A DNA stretch of 64,000 bases from Haemophilus influenzae (GCA_923172585.1 OV298644.1:637427-701426); one strand, 5' to 3'. Positions 48,015 to 57,790 are shown, counted from the first letter of the stretch. A program made the numbers and translations. The notes: a model not told the origin generated them from the letters alone.

Positions 48015-48038
48015 AGGGCAAATGTAATTTTCCCCTAC
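48015..48038 (-). repeat. GTAG palindrome upstream of the RAYT gene
   Basis: Imperfect arms GGGCAAAT / ATTTTCCC then CCTAC; it reads GTAG on the minus strand. With the copy at 47431 it brackets the RAYT gene in inverted orientation. Confidence 0.7.
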
Positions 48039-48050
48039 AAGCGATCAATT

Positions 48051-48356
48051 TTATGCAACCATTTGCAAAACTATTGCCAACACTGCAGGCACAACCCCTA
48101 CTTTACCAATATCCCCTTATTCTTCGTCGTAACCGCCCCAAAAACTGCGGCGATAATCACACAACCTAAAAAGAAATAAATCACCGAAATTTGGTTGATG
48201 GCATAACCAAAAATAATCCCTGCTGCCAAAAAGCCGTTGTATAACCCTTGATTGGCGAACACCACTTTTGCTTTCAATGGTGAACATTTCTAAATAGAGA
48301 ATGTAGAAATGTTCAAGGGTGACAAGTGCAGTTAAAATATAGGCTAAAATTTCCAT
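48051..48356 (-). pseudogene. DUF1304 small membrane protein, broken by frameshifts as sequenced
   Basis: The N-terminus MEILAYILTALVTLEHFYIL and the segment FANQGLYNGFLAAGIIFGYA, then VIYFFLGCVIIAAVFGAV, are DUF1304-family features (about 100 residues, roughly four membrane segments). They lie in different frames: one shift occurs after ESK (near 48270) and a second near 48100, before GVVPAVLAIVLQMVA and the stop at 48051. The shifts are not in long homopolymers. The ATG overlaps the pgl stop (TAATG), suggesting coupling in an intact ancestor. Function of the family is unknown. Confidence 0.6.
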
Positions 48357-49054
48357 TAGAGCAGCCTTGCCGCTGCTTTATCCAAATACCACTCCGTCAC
48401 CCCATTTTTTGCTTTAATTTTTGCAGCAGGGTAAGGTAGGTTATCAACTGGAGTCGTTTGGATTTCTTTTAAAATATCCGCCTTGCTTTCGCCCGTTACC
48501 AAATAGGTAATGCGTTTAGCTTGTTCAATGAGTTTGGCTGTTTTAGAAATGCGAATTTGACCACTTTCAGGATGCTTAGCAATGACAGCTCGGTTTTCAT
48601 CATCAAAATTAGTTTGATATGGGAAGAGAGAAGCAGTATGACCATCAATCCCCATGCCTAAAATAATCCAATCAAAAACACCGTTTGGAATGACCGCACT
48701 TAATTCTTCTTCGAAACGTTTTAGTTCAAAGTGCGGTTCATTTTCACCACGAATTCGATGGATATTTTCCATTGGAATTTGAATATGATCGAATAAGAGT
48801 TTTTGCACTTCGCCATAGTTACTTTCAGGATCAGATGGCGGAACCATACGATCATCTCCCCACCAAAAATGCAGATTTTTCCAGTTAATTTGTTCAGCAT
48901 AAGGTGATTTGGCTAGGGTTTTAAATAATAACTTAGGCGTCGAACCACCAGAAAGGGAAATATGTACGGGATGATTTAATTGACTATAAATCACAAATTC
49001 TTGTGCAATTTTATCGACTGCATGTTGAGCAGTTGGGAAGCTGATATAGTTCAT
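48356..49054 (-). CDS. pgl: 6-phosphogluconolactonase
   Basis: Hydrolyses 6-phosphogluconolactone, the product of Zwf, to 6-phosphogluconate. It is a 232-residue DevB/SOL-type protein with the family segments HISLSGGSTPKLLF (about 33-46), WGDDRMVPPSDPESNYG (about 65-81) and LGMGIDGHTASLFP (about 132-145). The frame is open to 49084, but those codons lie in a palindrome, so ATG 49054 is chosen. It lies downstream of zwf, from which an inverted palindrome pair separates it. Two uptake signals lie in the gene (48693, 48729). Confidence 0.94.
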   Translation of the reverse strand: MNYISFPTAQHAVDKIAQEFVIYSQLNHPVHISLSGGSTPKLLFKTLAKSPYAEQINWKNLHFWWGDDRMVPPSDPESNYGEVQKLLFDHIQIPMENIHRIRGENEPHFELKRFEEELSAVIPNGVFDWIILGMGIDGHTASLFPYQTNFDDENRAVIAKHPESGQIRISKTAKLIEQAKRITYLVTGESKADILKEIQTTPVDNLPYPAAKIKAKNGVTEWYLDKAAARLL

Positions 49055-49063
49055 TGATTTTCC

Positions 49064-49126
49064 GTAGTGGGCTTTAGCCCACAATTTATTATGTTAGTAA
49101 GAGCGGTGGGCTAAAGCCCACCCTAC
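49064..49126. repeat. Inverted pair of GTAG palindromes between pgl and zwf
   Basis: GTAG with arms GTGGGCT / AGCCCAC (49064-49082) and an inverted copy with arms GGTGGGCT / AGCCCACC ending CTAC (49105-49126). Same subfamily as the ureA-ureB pair. Confidence 0.85.
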
Positions 49127-49136
49127 ATTAGATTAG

Positions 49137-50621
49137 TTAAACTTTTTTCTTCATCAATCCACTTGGTTTACGCCACACTTTGCCTTGTTTTGCGATTAAT
49201 TTATCAGCTGCAACAGGCCCCCAAGTGCCAGCTTCATATTCGTGAATACGACCACCATTGGCTTTGTAATCTAAAATCGGTTGCACAAATTTCCATGCGG
49301 CATGCACAGCATCAGTACGAGCAAACAAGGTTGCATCGCCTTTCATCGCATCCAACAATAAACGTTCATAAGCGGTTAATACTTGCGCACCTGCTAAATC
49401 TGCATAACGGAAATCCATTGATACTTCTTTCGCCTCAAAACCTGCGCCTGGTTTCTTCAAACCAAAACGCATTGAAATCGCTTCATCAGGTTGAATACGA
49501 ATAATTAATTTATTCTCTGGTGCATTTTGGCTGAATACAGGGTGTGGCGTAGTTTTAAAATGGATCACAATTTCAGTCACACGAGCTGGTAAGCGTTTAC
49601 CCGTACGAACATAGAACGGCACACCAGCCCAACGCCAGTTTTCAATTTCACAACGTAATGCGATGTAGGTTTCAGTACGAGAATTTGCCGGTACGCCTTT
49701 TTCTTCTAGATAGCCTTTTTCCATTTTGCCGTTAATTTCAGCCGCAGTGTATTGACCCAAAACAAGGTTATTCTCCATATCCTCCGAAGTTAATGGACGC
49801 AAACTATGCATCACTTTTGCTACTTCATCACGCATTGAATTCGCGTTAATAATCGCTGGCGGCTCCATTGCCACCATCGCTAACACTTGCAATAGATGGT
49901 TTTGGAACATATCTCGCATTGCGCCAGAACCATCATAATAGCCCCCGCGCTCTTCCACGCCAATAGATTCTGCACCAGTAATTTCTACATAATCAATGAA
50001 ATTACGGTTCCAAAGCGGTTCAAACCAACCATTTGAAAAACGTAATACGAGCAAGTTTTGAACGGTTTCTTTACCTAAATAATGGTCGATACGATAAATT
50101 TGGTGTTCTTCAAAGAAACGGTGGATTTGTACGTCTAATGTTTGCGCTGTTTTTTCATCGTAACCAAAAGGTTTTTCAACGATAATACGTTTCCAGCCAT
50201 ATTCTTCCGTATTTAAACCATGTGCAGCCAAACACTCAGGAATCACGCCATAAAGACTTGGCGGAGTGGACATATAGTAAAATGTGTTACCACAGGTTTG
50301 ATATTTATCGTGAAGATCGTCTAAGCGTGGAACAAGTTTGCCGTAATCTTGAGCATCCGAAGTATTCACTGCTTGATAATAAAGATGAGAGCAGAAAGCA
50401 TCTAAAGTGTCAGGTGTTGTTTCTTCATTATGAATTAACGCCTCACGCATTTTTTCGCGGAAAGTTTCATCGTTCAAGTCAGAACGTGCAACACCAAGAA
50501 CGGAAAAGTTTTCACTCAAACGCCCGATTTTGTAGAGATTATAAAGGGCTGGAATGAGTTTACGATGAGTTAAGTCACCAGACGCGCCAAAAATGACGAT
50601 ACAATTATTATCAGTTTGCAT
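49137..50621 (-). CDS. zwf: Glucose-6-phosphate 1-dehydrogenase
   Basis: First enzyme of the oxidative pentose phosphate pathway; it oxidises glucose-6-phosphate to the lactone and makes NADPH. It has 494 residues, with the NADP site [19 protein letters not shown] (about 10-28) and the substrate motif [13 protein letters not shown] (about 175-187). It is first in zwf-pgl; gnd lies further along the same strand. The gene is intact. Confidence 0.98.
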   Translation of the reverse strand: MQTDNNCIVIFGASGDLTHRKLIPALYNLYKIGRLSENFSVLGVARSDLNDETFREKMREALIHNEETTPDTLDAFCSHLYYQAVNTSDAQDYGKLVPRLDDLHDKYQTCGNTFYYMSTPPSLYGVIPECLAAHGLNTEEYGWKRIIVEKPFGYDEKTAQTLDVQIHRFFEEHQIYRIDHYLGKETVQNLLVLRFSNGWFEPLWNRNFIDYVEITGAESIGVEERGGYYDGSGAMRDMFQNHLLQVLAMVAMEPPAIINANSMRDEVAKVMHSLRPLTSEDMENNLVLGQYTAAEINGKMEKGYLEEKGVPANSRTETYIALRCEIENWRWAGVPFYVRTGKRLPARVTEIVIHFKTTPHPVFSQNAPENKLIIRIQPDEAISMRFGLKKPGAGFEAKEVSMDFRYADLAGAQVLTAYERLLLDAMKGDATLFARTDAVHAAWKFVQPILDYKANGGRIHEYEAGTWGPVAADKLIAKQGKVWRKPSGLMKKKV

Positions 50622-50696
50622 AATTATTCCTTATTCGGCTTCCGAGTAATGTCGAAAATAATGCCGTATTCTAGAGAAAAAAACCAATCGAACCAA

Positions 50697-51506
50697 TCAA
50701 TTAAATTGAAAGATAGAACGCCAATCGAGCGATTGATCGCCCACCATAACAAAATGCGGATTAATCAATGTTTCGCGTTGGTTATAGGTTAAAGGCTCAA
50801 AATGAGAGTCAAAAATGGCACCGTGAGTTTCACCCAGTAGCACTTCAGCACCAGCGGTATCCCATTCGCCTGTTTGTCCTAAACGAACATAACAATCTAC
50901 TGCACCTTCAGCCACCAAACCGCTTTTTAAGCTACTTGAACCAACCACAACAAATTCACAAGGAAAATCCTTCGGCAAAATCGACCGCACTTTTTCTTGT
51001 GAAGTGGTTGCACCTACCGCAATTCGTAAAGGGCGGTCAAAATTCGTCGTGTTTTTAGTGAGTTTTTTTACCTGATCCAGTTGTTTTTTAAACGCTCCGA
51101 AATCACGCATTGCATAATAAGTTGTCGATAAAATTGGCGCATGAATAATGCTTAACACGGGTTTATTTTTACGAACTAAGGTTATCAACACAGAAAATTG
51201 ATCGGTACGATTAATAAATTGTTGTGTGCCATCAAGAGGATCAATCAACCAATATTCTTTCCAATTTTTACGTTCTTCAAAGGAAATATGGCAATTTTCT
51301 TCCGAAAGAACAGGGACATTAGGGAAAAGTGCGGTCAATTTTTCGGTTAAAAATTGGCTCACAAAAAGATCCGCTTCCGTCACAGGCGTGTTGTCTTCTT
51401 TCAATTCAACATGAACCTGTTTTTGATAAAACTGTTGCAAATGCTTACCCGCTTGGTAAGCAATCAGCAATACTTGGTTAAGTAAATGTTCGTTTAGCGT
51501 CAGCAT
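50697..51506 (-). CDS. cysQ: 3'(2'),5'-bisphosphate nucleotidase CysQ
   Basis: Inositol-monophosphatase-fold phosphatase that removes the 3'-phosphate of PAP/PAPS, keeping sulphur assimilation by-products low. It has 269 residues. The metal-binding motif DPLDGTQQFINR is at about 88-99, and the second motif (EWDTAGAEVLL) at about 213-223. It follows the HI_0560-like gene by 4 bp. Two uptake signals lie inside (50984, 51327). Confidence 0.92.
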   Translation of the reverse strand: MLTLNEHLLNQVLLIAYQAGKHLQQFYQKQVHVELKEDNTPVTEADLFVSQFLTEKLTALFPNVPVLSEENCHISFEERKNWKEYWLIDPLDGTQQFINRTDQFSVLITLVRKNKPVLSIIHAPILSTTYYAMRDFGAFKKQLDQVKKLTKNTTNFDRPLRIAVGATTSQEKVRSILPKDFPCEFVVVGSSSLKSGLVAEGAVDCYVRLGQTGEWDTAGAEVLLGETHGAIFDSHFEPLTYNQRETLINPHFVMVGDQSLDWRSIFQFN

Positions 51507-51510
51507 AAAA

Positions 51511-51927
51511 TTATTCTCTTGTTTTTGGCAGCAACCACGGCATTACAAATAGAGCATAAAATACCATTCCGCATGTGCTTATTAACCCGAGGGACAATCC
51601 CCCTTCGGTCAACCAGCCCCAAAAGGAAGTGTCTTGTTCGCCGAGTAATAACAAATAAAAATAAGATGCCATATTGCAATAAACAAATGAAATGATCGAT
51701 GAAACTAATACAATCGAAGCAATGTTATAACGTGTGTAACGGAATTTTGCGGCTAAAAGTGCGGTTAAAAATGCGGGAATGGTGGCGAGAAGAAATGCTG
51801 TGAGAGCATAGCTAGAAAAAGGAACGATAACGCCACTTGAGTCATCATCGAACCAAATCAAAAGTGCGGTGACGACTATCTGTAAAATCAGAGGGAAAAA
51901 AATAAGTGTTTTTAAGTAAGATTTCAT
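51511..51927 (-). CDS. Small four-helix inner-membrane protein, function unknown
   Basis: A 138-residue protein with four predicted membrane segments (about 7-24, 38-60, 70-95 and 108-130). I do not recognise a characterised family; it corresponds by position to H. influenzae HI_0560. It is translated 4 bp ahead of cysQ and lies after the OPT-transporter terminator, so it likely forms a two-gene unit with cysQ. Two uptake signals lie within (51757, 51862), close together for a gene this short. Confidence 0.7.
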   Translation of the reverse strand: MKSYLKTLIFFPLILQIVVTALLIWFDDDSSGVIVPFSSYALTAFLLATIPAFLTALLAAKFRYTRYNIASIVLVSSIISFVYCNMASYFYLLLLGEQDTSFWGWLTEGGLSLGLISTCGMVFYALFVMPWLLPKTRE

Positions 51928-51934
51928 AGTGAAA

Positions 51935-51961
51935 AATAGGTTATCCAGAAGATAACCTATT
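51935..51961 (-). terminator. Terminator of the OPT transporter gene
   Basis: An 11-bp perfect stem AATAGGTTATC / GATAACCTATT with a 5-nt loop; five T residues follow on the minus strand. Confidence 0.85.
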
Positions 51962-51979
51962 CTAAAATAAATTTAAGGA

Positions 51980-53968
51980 TTAATCAGATTTTTTCGCACG
52001 TAATACGCGAGATGCAAAAATCACAATGCCCACGATAAATACGATTAAACCGAACCACTCGCCAATTGTATCCCAGTTTTCAAGATTTAAGGATAATGGC
52101 GCTTCAGAACCGCCAGTGGTAACAGAAGCCGCAATAATGAATGCTAAAATTACCCCCATTAAACTTTCGCCTACAATTAAACCTGCAGAGAAAAGCGTAC
52201 CGAAACGTTCTGCTTTAGCTGACACTTCTTTGTTACCAAGTTTTGCAATATGGCGAGCCATAATCCACGCTAGGAATGCACCAACAATCACAGGCGTATT
52301 AATTGATGGTGGTAAGTAAATACCAATCCCCACAGCAATAACTGGCAAGCTAAAGACTTTGTTGCTGACTTTTTTCAAAAATGCATCAATCGTAATTAAC
52401 ACAGCACCTAAACCCACACCAGTTAAGATGTAAGTCCATTCCAATTTATTTGTGAAAATACCTTGAGAAATGGCGGTCATTAACGTTGCTTGTGGTGCAG
52501 ATAAGGCTTGTGAAGGATCCATATCTGGACGTGGCAACGCACCGCTGAAACCATACGCGTGATATAAGATTTCTAACACTTGCGCGATAACAAGTGCACC
52601 GACAAAGCAGCCGATAATTAATGCAACTTGTTGTCGCCAAGGTGTTGCTTCAACTAATAAACCCGTTTTTAAATCTTGTAGATTATCATTAGAAATACAA
52701 GCTGTAGTGATTACGATAGATGCCGTAAACAATGTAAGTGCGGTTAAAAATTTCTGACCATCTACAGTTTCAAATAAGCCCGAGGCATTACCGATTGACA
52801 CCAATACTAATGAAATCACGATAACAGAAATAATTCCGATACCAGAAATTGGGCTTGAAGATGAACCCACTAAACCAGCCATATAACCAGAAGCCGCTGC
52901 CACAAAGAAGCCGATAAATACCGCTAAGAAAGTACAAACTACCACTAATAAAATGGAAAGCTCAGGCGAAATTGGTGCCGCCGCAATAAAGTGATGTAAT
53001 GAAATAACAATTAACGCAACCGTCGCTATTAAGATATAAATCATTGTTTTTGGAGAAAGGTCAATATCAATACGATGTTCTGATGCCTCTTGCCCACCTT
53101 TCAGCATACGGAAAGAATGAACCATTCCTTCAATCATTGGTTTCATTAAAATCAGCAATGTCCAAATCGCAGCAATGCCAATTGTACCCACACCAATATA
53201 ACGCACTTTGGTTTTCCAAACAGTCATCGCAGAATCAATTAAACTTGCATCCGCGGCAATATCTTCTGACATTGTGAAATATGGCACTGCCACACCCCAA
53301 GTCAAAATAACACCGATTAACATCGCAATACCGCCCACGATACCAATTAAATAACCCGCACCGAGTAAGGCAAGTGAAAAGCCCATTGGTAATTGGAACG
53401 CCGCTTTTCCTGTTTGAATCCAAGCACTTGCGCCATCAGCCATAACGCGTAAACCATTAGTTAAAAATGCAACTAATCCTGCTAAAACACCACCGTAAGC
53501 AATATCTTTCACACCGCTGTCGCCATCTGCATGATTACCTGCTTTCAAAATTTCTGCAGCGGCTACCCCTTCAGGATAAGGTAAATTACTATTTACCACC
53601 ATTGCACGGCGTAATGGAATAGTGAATAACACGCCCAATGTACCACCAGCTGCACAAATCAACATCGTTTGCCAGAATGGGAAATCTTGCCAGTAGCCCA
53701 TCATTAATAAACCAGGCAAGACGAAGATCACAGAAGAAAGCGTACCTGCTGAAGATGCTTGAGTTTGCACCATATTATTTTCAAGAATGCTAGAATCTTT
53801 GAAAAATTTGAGTACTGCCATAGAAATGACGGCCGCTGGAATAGATGACGCAAATGTCACCCCCACTTTTAGACCGAGATACACATTGGATGCAGTGAAA
53901 ATTACCGTAATCAATGCACCGAGAATAATTCCTCGAACGGTCAATTCTTTTAAGTTTTCGTTATGCAT
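51980..53968 (-). CDS. OPT-family oligopeptide transporter
   Basis: A large polytopic inner-membrane protein, 662 residues with roughly 14-16 hydrophobic segments, of the oligopeptide transporter (OPT) family. The N-terminal LTVRGIILGALITVIFTASN segment (about 8-27) and the repeated Pro/Gly-rich membrane motifs are typical. The family moves small peptides or metal-peptide complexes with protons; the substrate here cannot be told from sequence. It is transcribed alone, divergent from hslR. An internal uptake signal lies at 52736. Confidence 0.9.
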   Translation of the reverse strand: MHNENLKELTVRGIILGALITVIFTASNVYLGLKVGVTFASSIPAAVISMAVLKFFKDSSILENNMVQTQASSAGTLSSVIFVLPGLLMMGYWQDFPFWQTMLICAAGGTLGVLFTIPLRRAMVVNSNLPYPEGVAAAEILKAGNHADGDSGVKDIAYGGVLAGLVAFLTNGLRVMADGASAWIQTGKAAFQLPMGFSLALLGAGYLIGIVGGIAMLIGVILTWGVAVPYFTMSEDIAADASLIDSAMTVWKTKVRYIGVGTIGIAAIWTLLILMKPMIEGMVHSFRMLKGGQEASEHRIDIDLSPKTMIYILIATVALIVISLHHFIAAAPISPELSILLVVVCTFLAVFIGFFVAAASGYMAGLVGSSSSPISGIGIISVIVISLVLVSIGNASGLFETVDGQKFLTALTLFTASIVITTACISNDNLQDLKTGLLVEATPWRQQVALIIGCFVGALVIAQVLEILYHAYGFSGALPRPDMDPSQALSAPQATLMTAISQGIFTNKLEWTYILTGVGLGAVLITIDAFLKKVSNKVFSLPVIAVGIGIYLPPSINTPVIVGAFLAWIMARHIAKLGNKEVSAKAERFGTLFSAGLIVGESLMGVILAFIIAASVTTGGSEAPLSLNLENWDTIGEWFGLIVFIVGIVIFASRVLRAKKSD

Positions 53969-54195
53969 AAATTGTTCCTTGAGCTTAAAAAAGAAAACCG
54001 CTCAACCTTGTCAAAAATTTGACTATTTTTCAAGTTTTTTTAACATAAAATTTGTTTTATTGAAAAATGTTTAAATTAACCTGTTTTTATTTTTTTTCAT
54101 TTAATAAAAATCCTATTAAAGAATAAAATTTTTAATAACAGTTCATTAGCATACTTTGTGGTACTATTTTGTCGAATCAAAATAAGGAGAAAATA

Positions 54196-54591
54196 ATGGC
54201 AGAAAAAGAAGTCAGATTAGATAAATGGTTGTGGGCTGCCCGATTTTACAAAACACGGAGCATTGCTAAAGCGATGATTGAAAGTGGTAAAGTGCATTAC
54301 AACAATCAACGTGCGAAAGTAAGTAAAATTGTGGAAGTGGGCGCAATGTTAAAACTTCGCCAGGGAAACGAAGAAAAAGAAATTCAAATCCTTGCATTAA
54401 GCGATCAGCGTCGAGGTGCGCCAGAAGCACAATTACTCTATCAAGAAACCGAAAGTAGCGTGAAAAAAAGAGAAGAAATCGCGTGGGCAAGAAAAAATAA
54501 TTCCCTTTCAATGCCCCATCCTGATCGTCGCCCAAATAAAAAAGAGCGGAGAGATTTATTGAAATTTAAACACCAAGATAAATTTGAATAA
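54196..54591 (+). CDS. hslR: Heat-shock protein 15 (HslR), ribosome rescue
   Basis: Small S4-domain RNA-binding protein that binds free 50S subunits carrying peptidyl-tRNA, after stalling. It has 131 residues. The S4 domain MAEKEVRLDKWLWAARFYKTR… occupies the first ~60 residues, and the C-terminal tail is highly charged (RRPNKKERRDLLKF). The frame extends to a TTG at 54169, but ATG 54196 has an AAGGAG ribosome site. It is convergent with asnC; a single uptake signal lies between them. Confidence 0.93.
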   Translation: MAEKEVRLDKWLWAARFYKTRSIAKAMIESGKVHYNNQRAKVSKIVEVGAMLKLRQGNEEKEIQILALSDQRRGAPEAQLLYQETESSVKKREEIAWARKNNSLSMPHPDRRPNKKERRDLLKFKHQDKFE

Positions 54592-54616
54592 AAATTTCAC
54601 CGCACTTTCTATGTTC

Positions 54617-55069
54617 TTAAGGTTTAATATCTCGCAAAATTGGATTTTGCATTGAAATCAAGGTTTCAGTGGATTGAATTTCATCAATTAACTGAATCTT
54701 GGTCGCCAAAACGGAATGTAATTCAGCAATTGTGTGTGTCATCACCTTTAAGAAAATCGAGTAATTGCCCGTTGTATAATAGGCCTCGACTACTTCATCA
54801 AAACTTTCTAGCTTTTTGATCACTTTTTCATAATCTTTTGCGCTTTTTAGAATAATGCCGATAAAACAACATACATCATAGCCTAATTTACGTTCATCAA
54901 TAATTACTTTTGTGCCTTTAATAATGCCCGATTGACGCATTTTTTCGACCCGAACGTGAATCGTTCCTGGACTAACACCAAAATTTTTAGCCATTTCTGC
55001 GTATGGTGTTCTCGCATCTTTAGTGAGTACACGTAATATTTTTTGATCTAAACTATCAATGTTGTGCAT
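54617..55069 (-). CDS. asnC: AsnC, Lrp-family regulator of asnA
   Basis: Transcription regulator of the Lrp/AsnC family, 150 residues. The N-terminal helix-turn-helix (about 8-50, LTKDARTPYAEMAKNFGVSP) is followed by the ligand-binding RAM domain (about 65-145). It is divergent from asnA with a 153-bp gap, the arrangement in which AsnC activates asnA when asparagine is low in E. coli. Confidence 0.95.
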   Translation of the reverse strand: MHNIDSLDQKILRVLTKDARTPYAEMAKNFGVSPGTIHVRVEKMRQSGIIKGTKVIIDERKLGYDVCCFIGIILKSAKDYEKVIKKLESFDEVVEAYYTTGNYSIFLKVMTHTIAELHSVLATKIQLIDEIQSTETLISMQNPILRDIKP

Positions 55070-55222
55070 AAAACTTCCTCCTTTAGATTTTATTTAATTT
55101 TTTCACAATGAATTAGATAATATTCAACCAAGAAAAGAAAGTAAATAAAATACTTGAAATAAAATCATTATTTACTGAATAATACTCAAAAATATTACTC
55201 CTCGTTAAAAAAGGTTATCAAA
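55070..55222. promoter_or_regulatory. Divergent asnC-asnA control region
   Basis: AT-rich gap containing a TTGAAA (55154-55159) with possible -10 sequences (TAATAC near 55080-55085 offset, or GAATAA at 55177-55182) for asnA. The exact promoters and AsnC sites cannot be fixed from the sequence alone. Confidence 0.4.
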
Positions 55223-56215
55223 ATGAAAAAGACATTTATTTTACAACAACAAGAAATCAGCTTTGTGAAGAACACTTTTACCCAAAATCTTATTGAGCAA
55301 CTTGGCATTATTGAAGTGCAAGGCCCAATTTTGAGCCAAGTGGGTAACGGAATGCAAGATAACTTATCAGGCATTGAAAAAGCCGTACAGGTTAATGTGA
55401 AATGTATTCCAAATGCCGTATTTGAAGTTGTGCATTCTCTTGCGAAATGGAAACGCCATACATTAGCTCGTTTCAACTTTAAAGAAGACGAAGGCTTGTT
55501 TGTTCATATGAAAGCATTGCGTCCCGATGAAGATTCTCTTGATCCAACGCACTCTGTTTATGTAGATCAATGGGACTGGGAGAAAGTGATTCCTGAAGGT
55601 CGTCGTAATTTTGCATACTTAAAAGAAACGGTAAATTCTATTTATCGTGCTATTCGTTTAACAGAATTAGCCGTAGAAGCACGTTTTGATATTCCTTCCA
55701 TTCTTCCAAAACAGATTACCTTTGTGCATAGCGAAGATTTAGTAAAACGCTATCCAGATTTAAGCAGTAAAGAGCGTGAAAACGCAATTTGTAAAGAATA
55801 CGGTGCAGTATTCTTAATCGGGATTGGCGGCAAACTTTCAGATGGCAAACCTCATGATGGTCGTGCACCTGACTATGATGACTGGACAACAGAATCTGAA
55901 AATGGCTACAAAGGCTTAAATGGCGACATTTTGGTATGGAACGACCAATTAGGCAAAGCCTTTGAACTATCCTCAATGGGTATCCGCGTAGATGAAAGTG
56001 CATTACGCTTACAAGTTGGCTTAACAGGCGATGAAGACCGTTTAAAAATGGATTGGCACCAAGATTTATTAAACGGGAAATTGCCATTAACTATCGGCGG
56101 TGGTATCGGTCAATCTCGCTTAGCGATGCTTTTACTTCGTAAAAAACATATCGGTGAAGTGCAATCAAGCGTATGGCCAAAAGAAATGTTAGAAGAATTT
56201 TCAAACATTCTTTAA
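55223..56215 (+). CDS. asnA: Aspartate-ammonia ligase (asparagine synthetase A)
   Basis: Makes asparagine from aspartate, ammonia and ATP. It has 330 residues with a class II aminoacyl-tRNA-synthetase-like fold. The segments [15 protein letters not shown] (about 48-62), [13 protein letters not shown]-like [13 protein letters not shown] (about 112-124) and the C-terminal [14 protein letters not shown] (about 293-306) are typical. It is divergent from asnC and ends at a hairpin formed by two uptake signals. Ammonia-dependent synthesis fits a urease-positive strain. Confidence 0.97.
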   Translation: MKKTFILQQQEISFVKNTFTQNLIEQLGIIEVQGPILSQVGNGMQDNLSGIEKAVQVNVKCIPNAVFEVVHSLAKWKRHTLARFNFKEDEGLFVHMKALRPDEDSLDPTHSVYVDQWDWEKVIPEGRRNFAYLKETVNSIYRAIRLTELAVEARFDIPSILPKQITFVHSEDLVKRYPDLSSKERENAICKEYGAVFLIGIGGKLSDGKPHDGRAPDYDDWTTESENGYKGLNGDILVWNDQLGKAFELSSMGIRVDESALRLQVGLTGDEDRLKMDWHQDLLNGKLPLTIGGGIGQSRLAMLLLRKKHIGEVQSSVWPKEMLEEFSNIL

Positions 56216-56234
56216 AATCAATTAAGTAGATAAC

Positions 56235-56264
56235 AAAAGTGCGGTAAAAATTAACCGCACTTTT
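56235..56264. terminator. Terminator shared by asnA and gph
   Basis: AAAAGTGCGGT and ACCGCACTTTT, an 11-bp perfect stem with an 8-nt loop made of an inverted uptake-signal pair; T-runs flank both sides. Confidence 0.85.
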
Positions 56265-56279
56265 TATTAGATGGAAAAC

Positions 56280-56954
56280 TTAAAGAATACTTAATAGCTG
56301 GGCAAAATCATCAAACACCCAATCTGGATTGGATTCACGGATAGGGATATTGTAATTGTAGCCGTAAGTTAAACCAACAACTGCACAGCCCGCAGCGTGA
56401 GCCGCGATAATATCATTTTTAGAATCGCCCACGAAAAGCACTTGGCGTGGTTCAAAACCAAATTTTCCGCATAAATAATAAAGTGGAGCTGGATGTGGCT
56501 TAATGGCAGGTAAGGATTGACCGCCCAACATTTCACTAAATAAATGATCAATGCCAAATGCGGCCAACACAGGTTGAACATGTCTTGTGGGTTTATTGGT
56601 AACAACTGCTAGGACATAGCCTTTTTCTTTCAAGGTTTCTAAAGTTTCTTTTACATTTGGATACAAGCGGCTGACATTACATAAATTCTCGCCATAATAA
56701 AAATTAAAACGTTCTGTTACTTGCTTAATCTCTTCTTCAGTTAAAACTTTTCCTGTTTGTTTTTTCGCCCAATCTAACGCACGGGCAATTAATACAGGCG
56801 CACCATTGCCGATCCAAGTTAAAACTAATTCTTCTGGCGCTTTCGGTAAATTAAATTCAGCCAAGGCAGAATTTACGGATAACGCTAAATCAGGCAGGCT
56901 ATTTACCAAGGTGCCGTCTAAATCAAAGCCAATAAGTTTAAATTGTGTATTCAT
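56280..56954 (-). CDS. gph: Phosphoglycolate phosphatase
   Basis: HAD-superfamily phosphatase that removes 2-phosphoglycolate, formed in DNA repair. It has 224 residues. The nucleophile motif FDLDGTLVNS is at about 9-18, motif II with the serine/threonine VTNKPT about 118-123, and GDSKNDIIAAHAAGC about 174-188. It follows rpe by 45 bp, matching the rpe-gph arrangement in gamma-proteobacteria. An alternative HAD substrate cannot be excluded. Confidence 0.92.
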   Translation of the reverse strand: MNTQFKLIGFDLDGTLVNSLPDLALSVNSALAEFNLPKAPEELVLTWIGNGAPVLIARALDWAKKQTGKVLTEEEIKQVTERFNFYYGENLCNVSRLYPNVKETLETLKEKGYVLAVVTNKPTRHVQPVLAAFGIDHLFSEMLGGQSLPAIKPHPAPLYYLCGKFGFEPRQVLFVGDSKNDIIAAHAAGCAVVGLTYGYNYNIPIRESNPDWVFDDFAQLLSIL

Positions 56955-56999
56955 TGTTTTTCTCTATTTTATTGCAATCGTATTTTATTAAAATAACAG

Positions 57000-57674
57000 T
57001 TATTCGCTCACACTAGCTAACTGTGTACGCATTTGGTCAATAACTTGTTTATAATCTGGCTTACCAAAAATTGCAGAACCTGCCACGAACATATCTGCAC
57101 CCGCCGCGGCAATTTCTGCGATGTTATCAACCTTCACGCCACCATCTACTTCAAGACGAATGTCATAACCACTTTCATCAATGATCTTACGAGCCTGTTG
57201 TAATTTCTTCAATGTTGCTGGAATAAAAGATTGTCCGCCAAATCCAGGATTCACTGACATTAATAAAACCACATCCACTTTATCCAAAACATAATCTAAA
57301 TAGCTCAACGGCGTCGCAGGATTAAAAACTAATCCAGATTTACAACCACAATCGCGAATAAGCTGCAAAGAGCGGTCAATATGTTCGCTAGATTCTGGGT
57401 GGAAAGTGATGTAGTTCGCACCCGCTTTAGCAAAATCGGGAATAATGCGATCGATCGGTTTTACCATTAAATGCACATCTATCGGTGCGGTAATGCCATA
57501 ATCACGTAAAGCTTGACATACTGCAGGCCCAAAAGTGAGATTAGGTACATAATGATTATCCATAACATCAAAATGAATAACATCCGCGCCTGCATTAAGT
57601 ACGTTTTGTACGTCATCGCCAAGACGTGCAAGATCGGCAGAAAGAATTGATGGGGCGATAAGATAAGGTTTCAT
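57000..57674 (-). CDS. rpe: Ribulose-phosphate 3-epimerase
   Basis: Interconverts ribulose-5-phosphate and xylulose-5-phosphate, linking to the oxidative branch encoded at 45.9-50.6 kb. It is a 224-residue TIM barrel with [12 protein letters not shown] (about 34-45), IDVHLMVKP (about 66-74) and [13 protein letters not shown] (about 140-152). The start at 57674 has an AAGGTT-type site; the open frame continues to 57704 but reads a non-conserved extension. It lies downstream of the gyrB terminator. Confidence 0.97.
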   Translation of the reverse strand: MKPYLIAPSILSADLARLGDDVQNVLNAGADVIHFDVMDNHYVPNLTFGPAVCQALRDYGITAPIDVHLMVKPIDRIIPDFAKAGANYITFHPESSEHIDRSLQLIRDCGCKSGLVFNPATPLSYLDYVLDKVDVVLLMSVNPGFGGQSFIPATLKKLQQARKIIDESGYDIRLEVDGGVKVDNIAEIAAAGADMFVAGSAIFGKPDYKQVIDQMRTQLASVSE

Positions 57675-57766
57675 AAAGGTTCTCCGTTGAGAAAATGAGT
57701 GCATTTAGTTTACTCACTTAAGGTCAAAAAACCAATAGTCCTTATATGAATAATAAGATAAACGAA

Positions 57767-57790
57767 GAAAGGGCATCTAAATGCCCTTTC
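57767..57790 (-). terminator. gyrB terminator
   Basis: A 10-bp perfect stem GAAAGGGCAT / ATGCCCTTTC with a 4-nt loop, followed by T-rich sequence on the minus strand, 27 bp past the gyrB stop. Confidence 0.82.

Noticed and set aside
48117-48356. The 79-codon frame as an intact protein
   Set aside because: Its second half is arginine/cysteine-rich nonsense, while the family continuation lies in the next frame.
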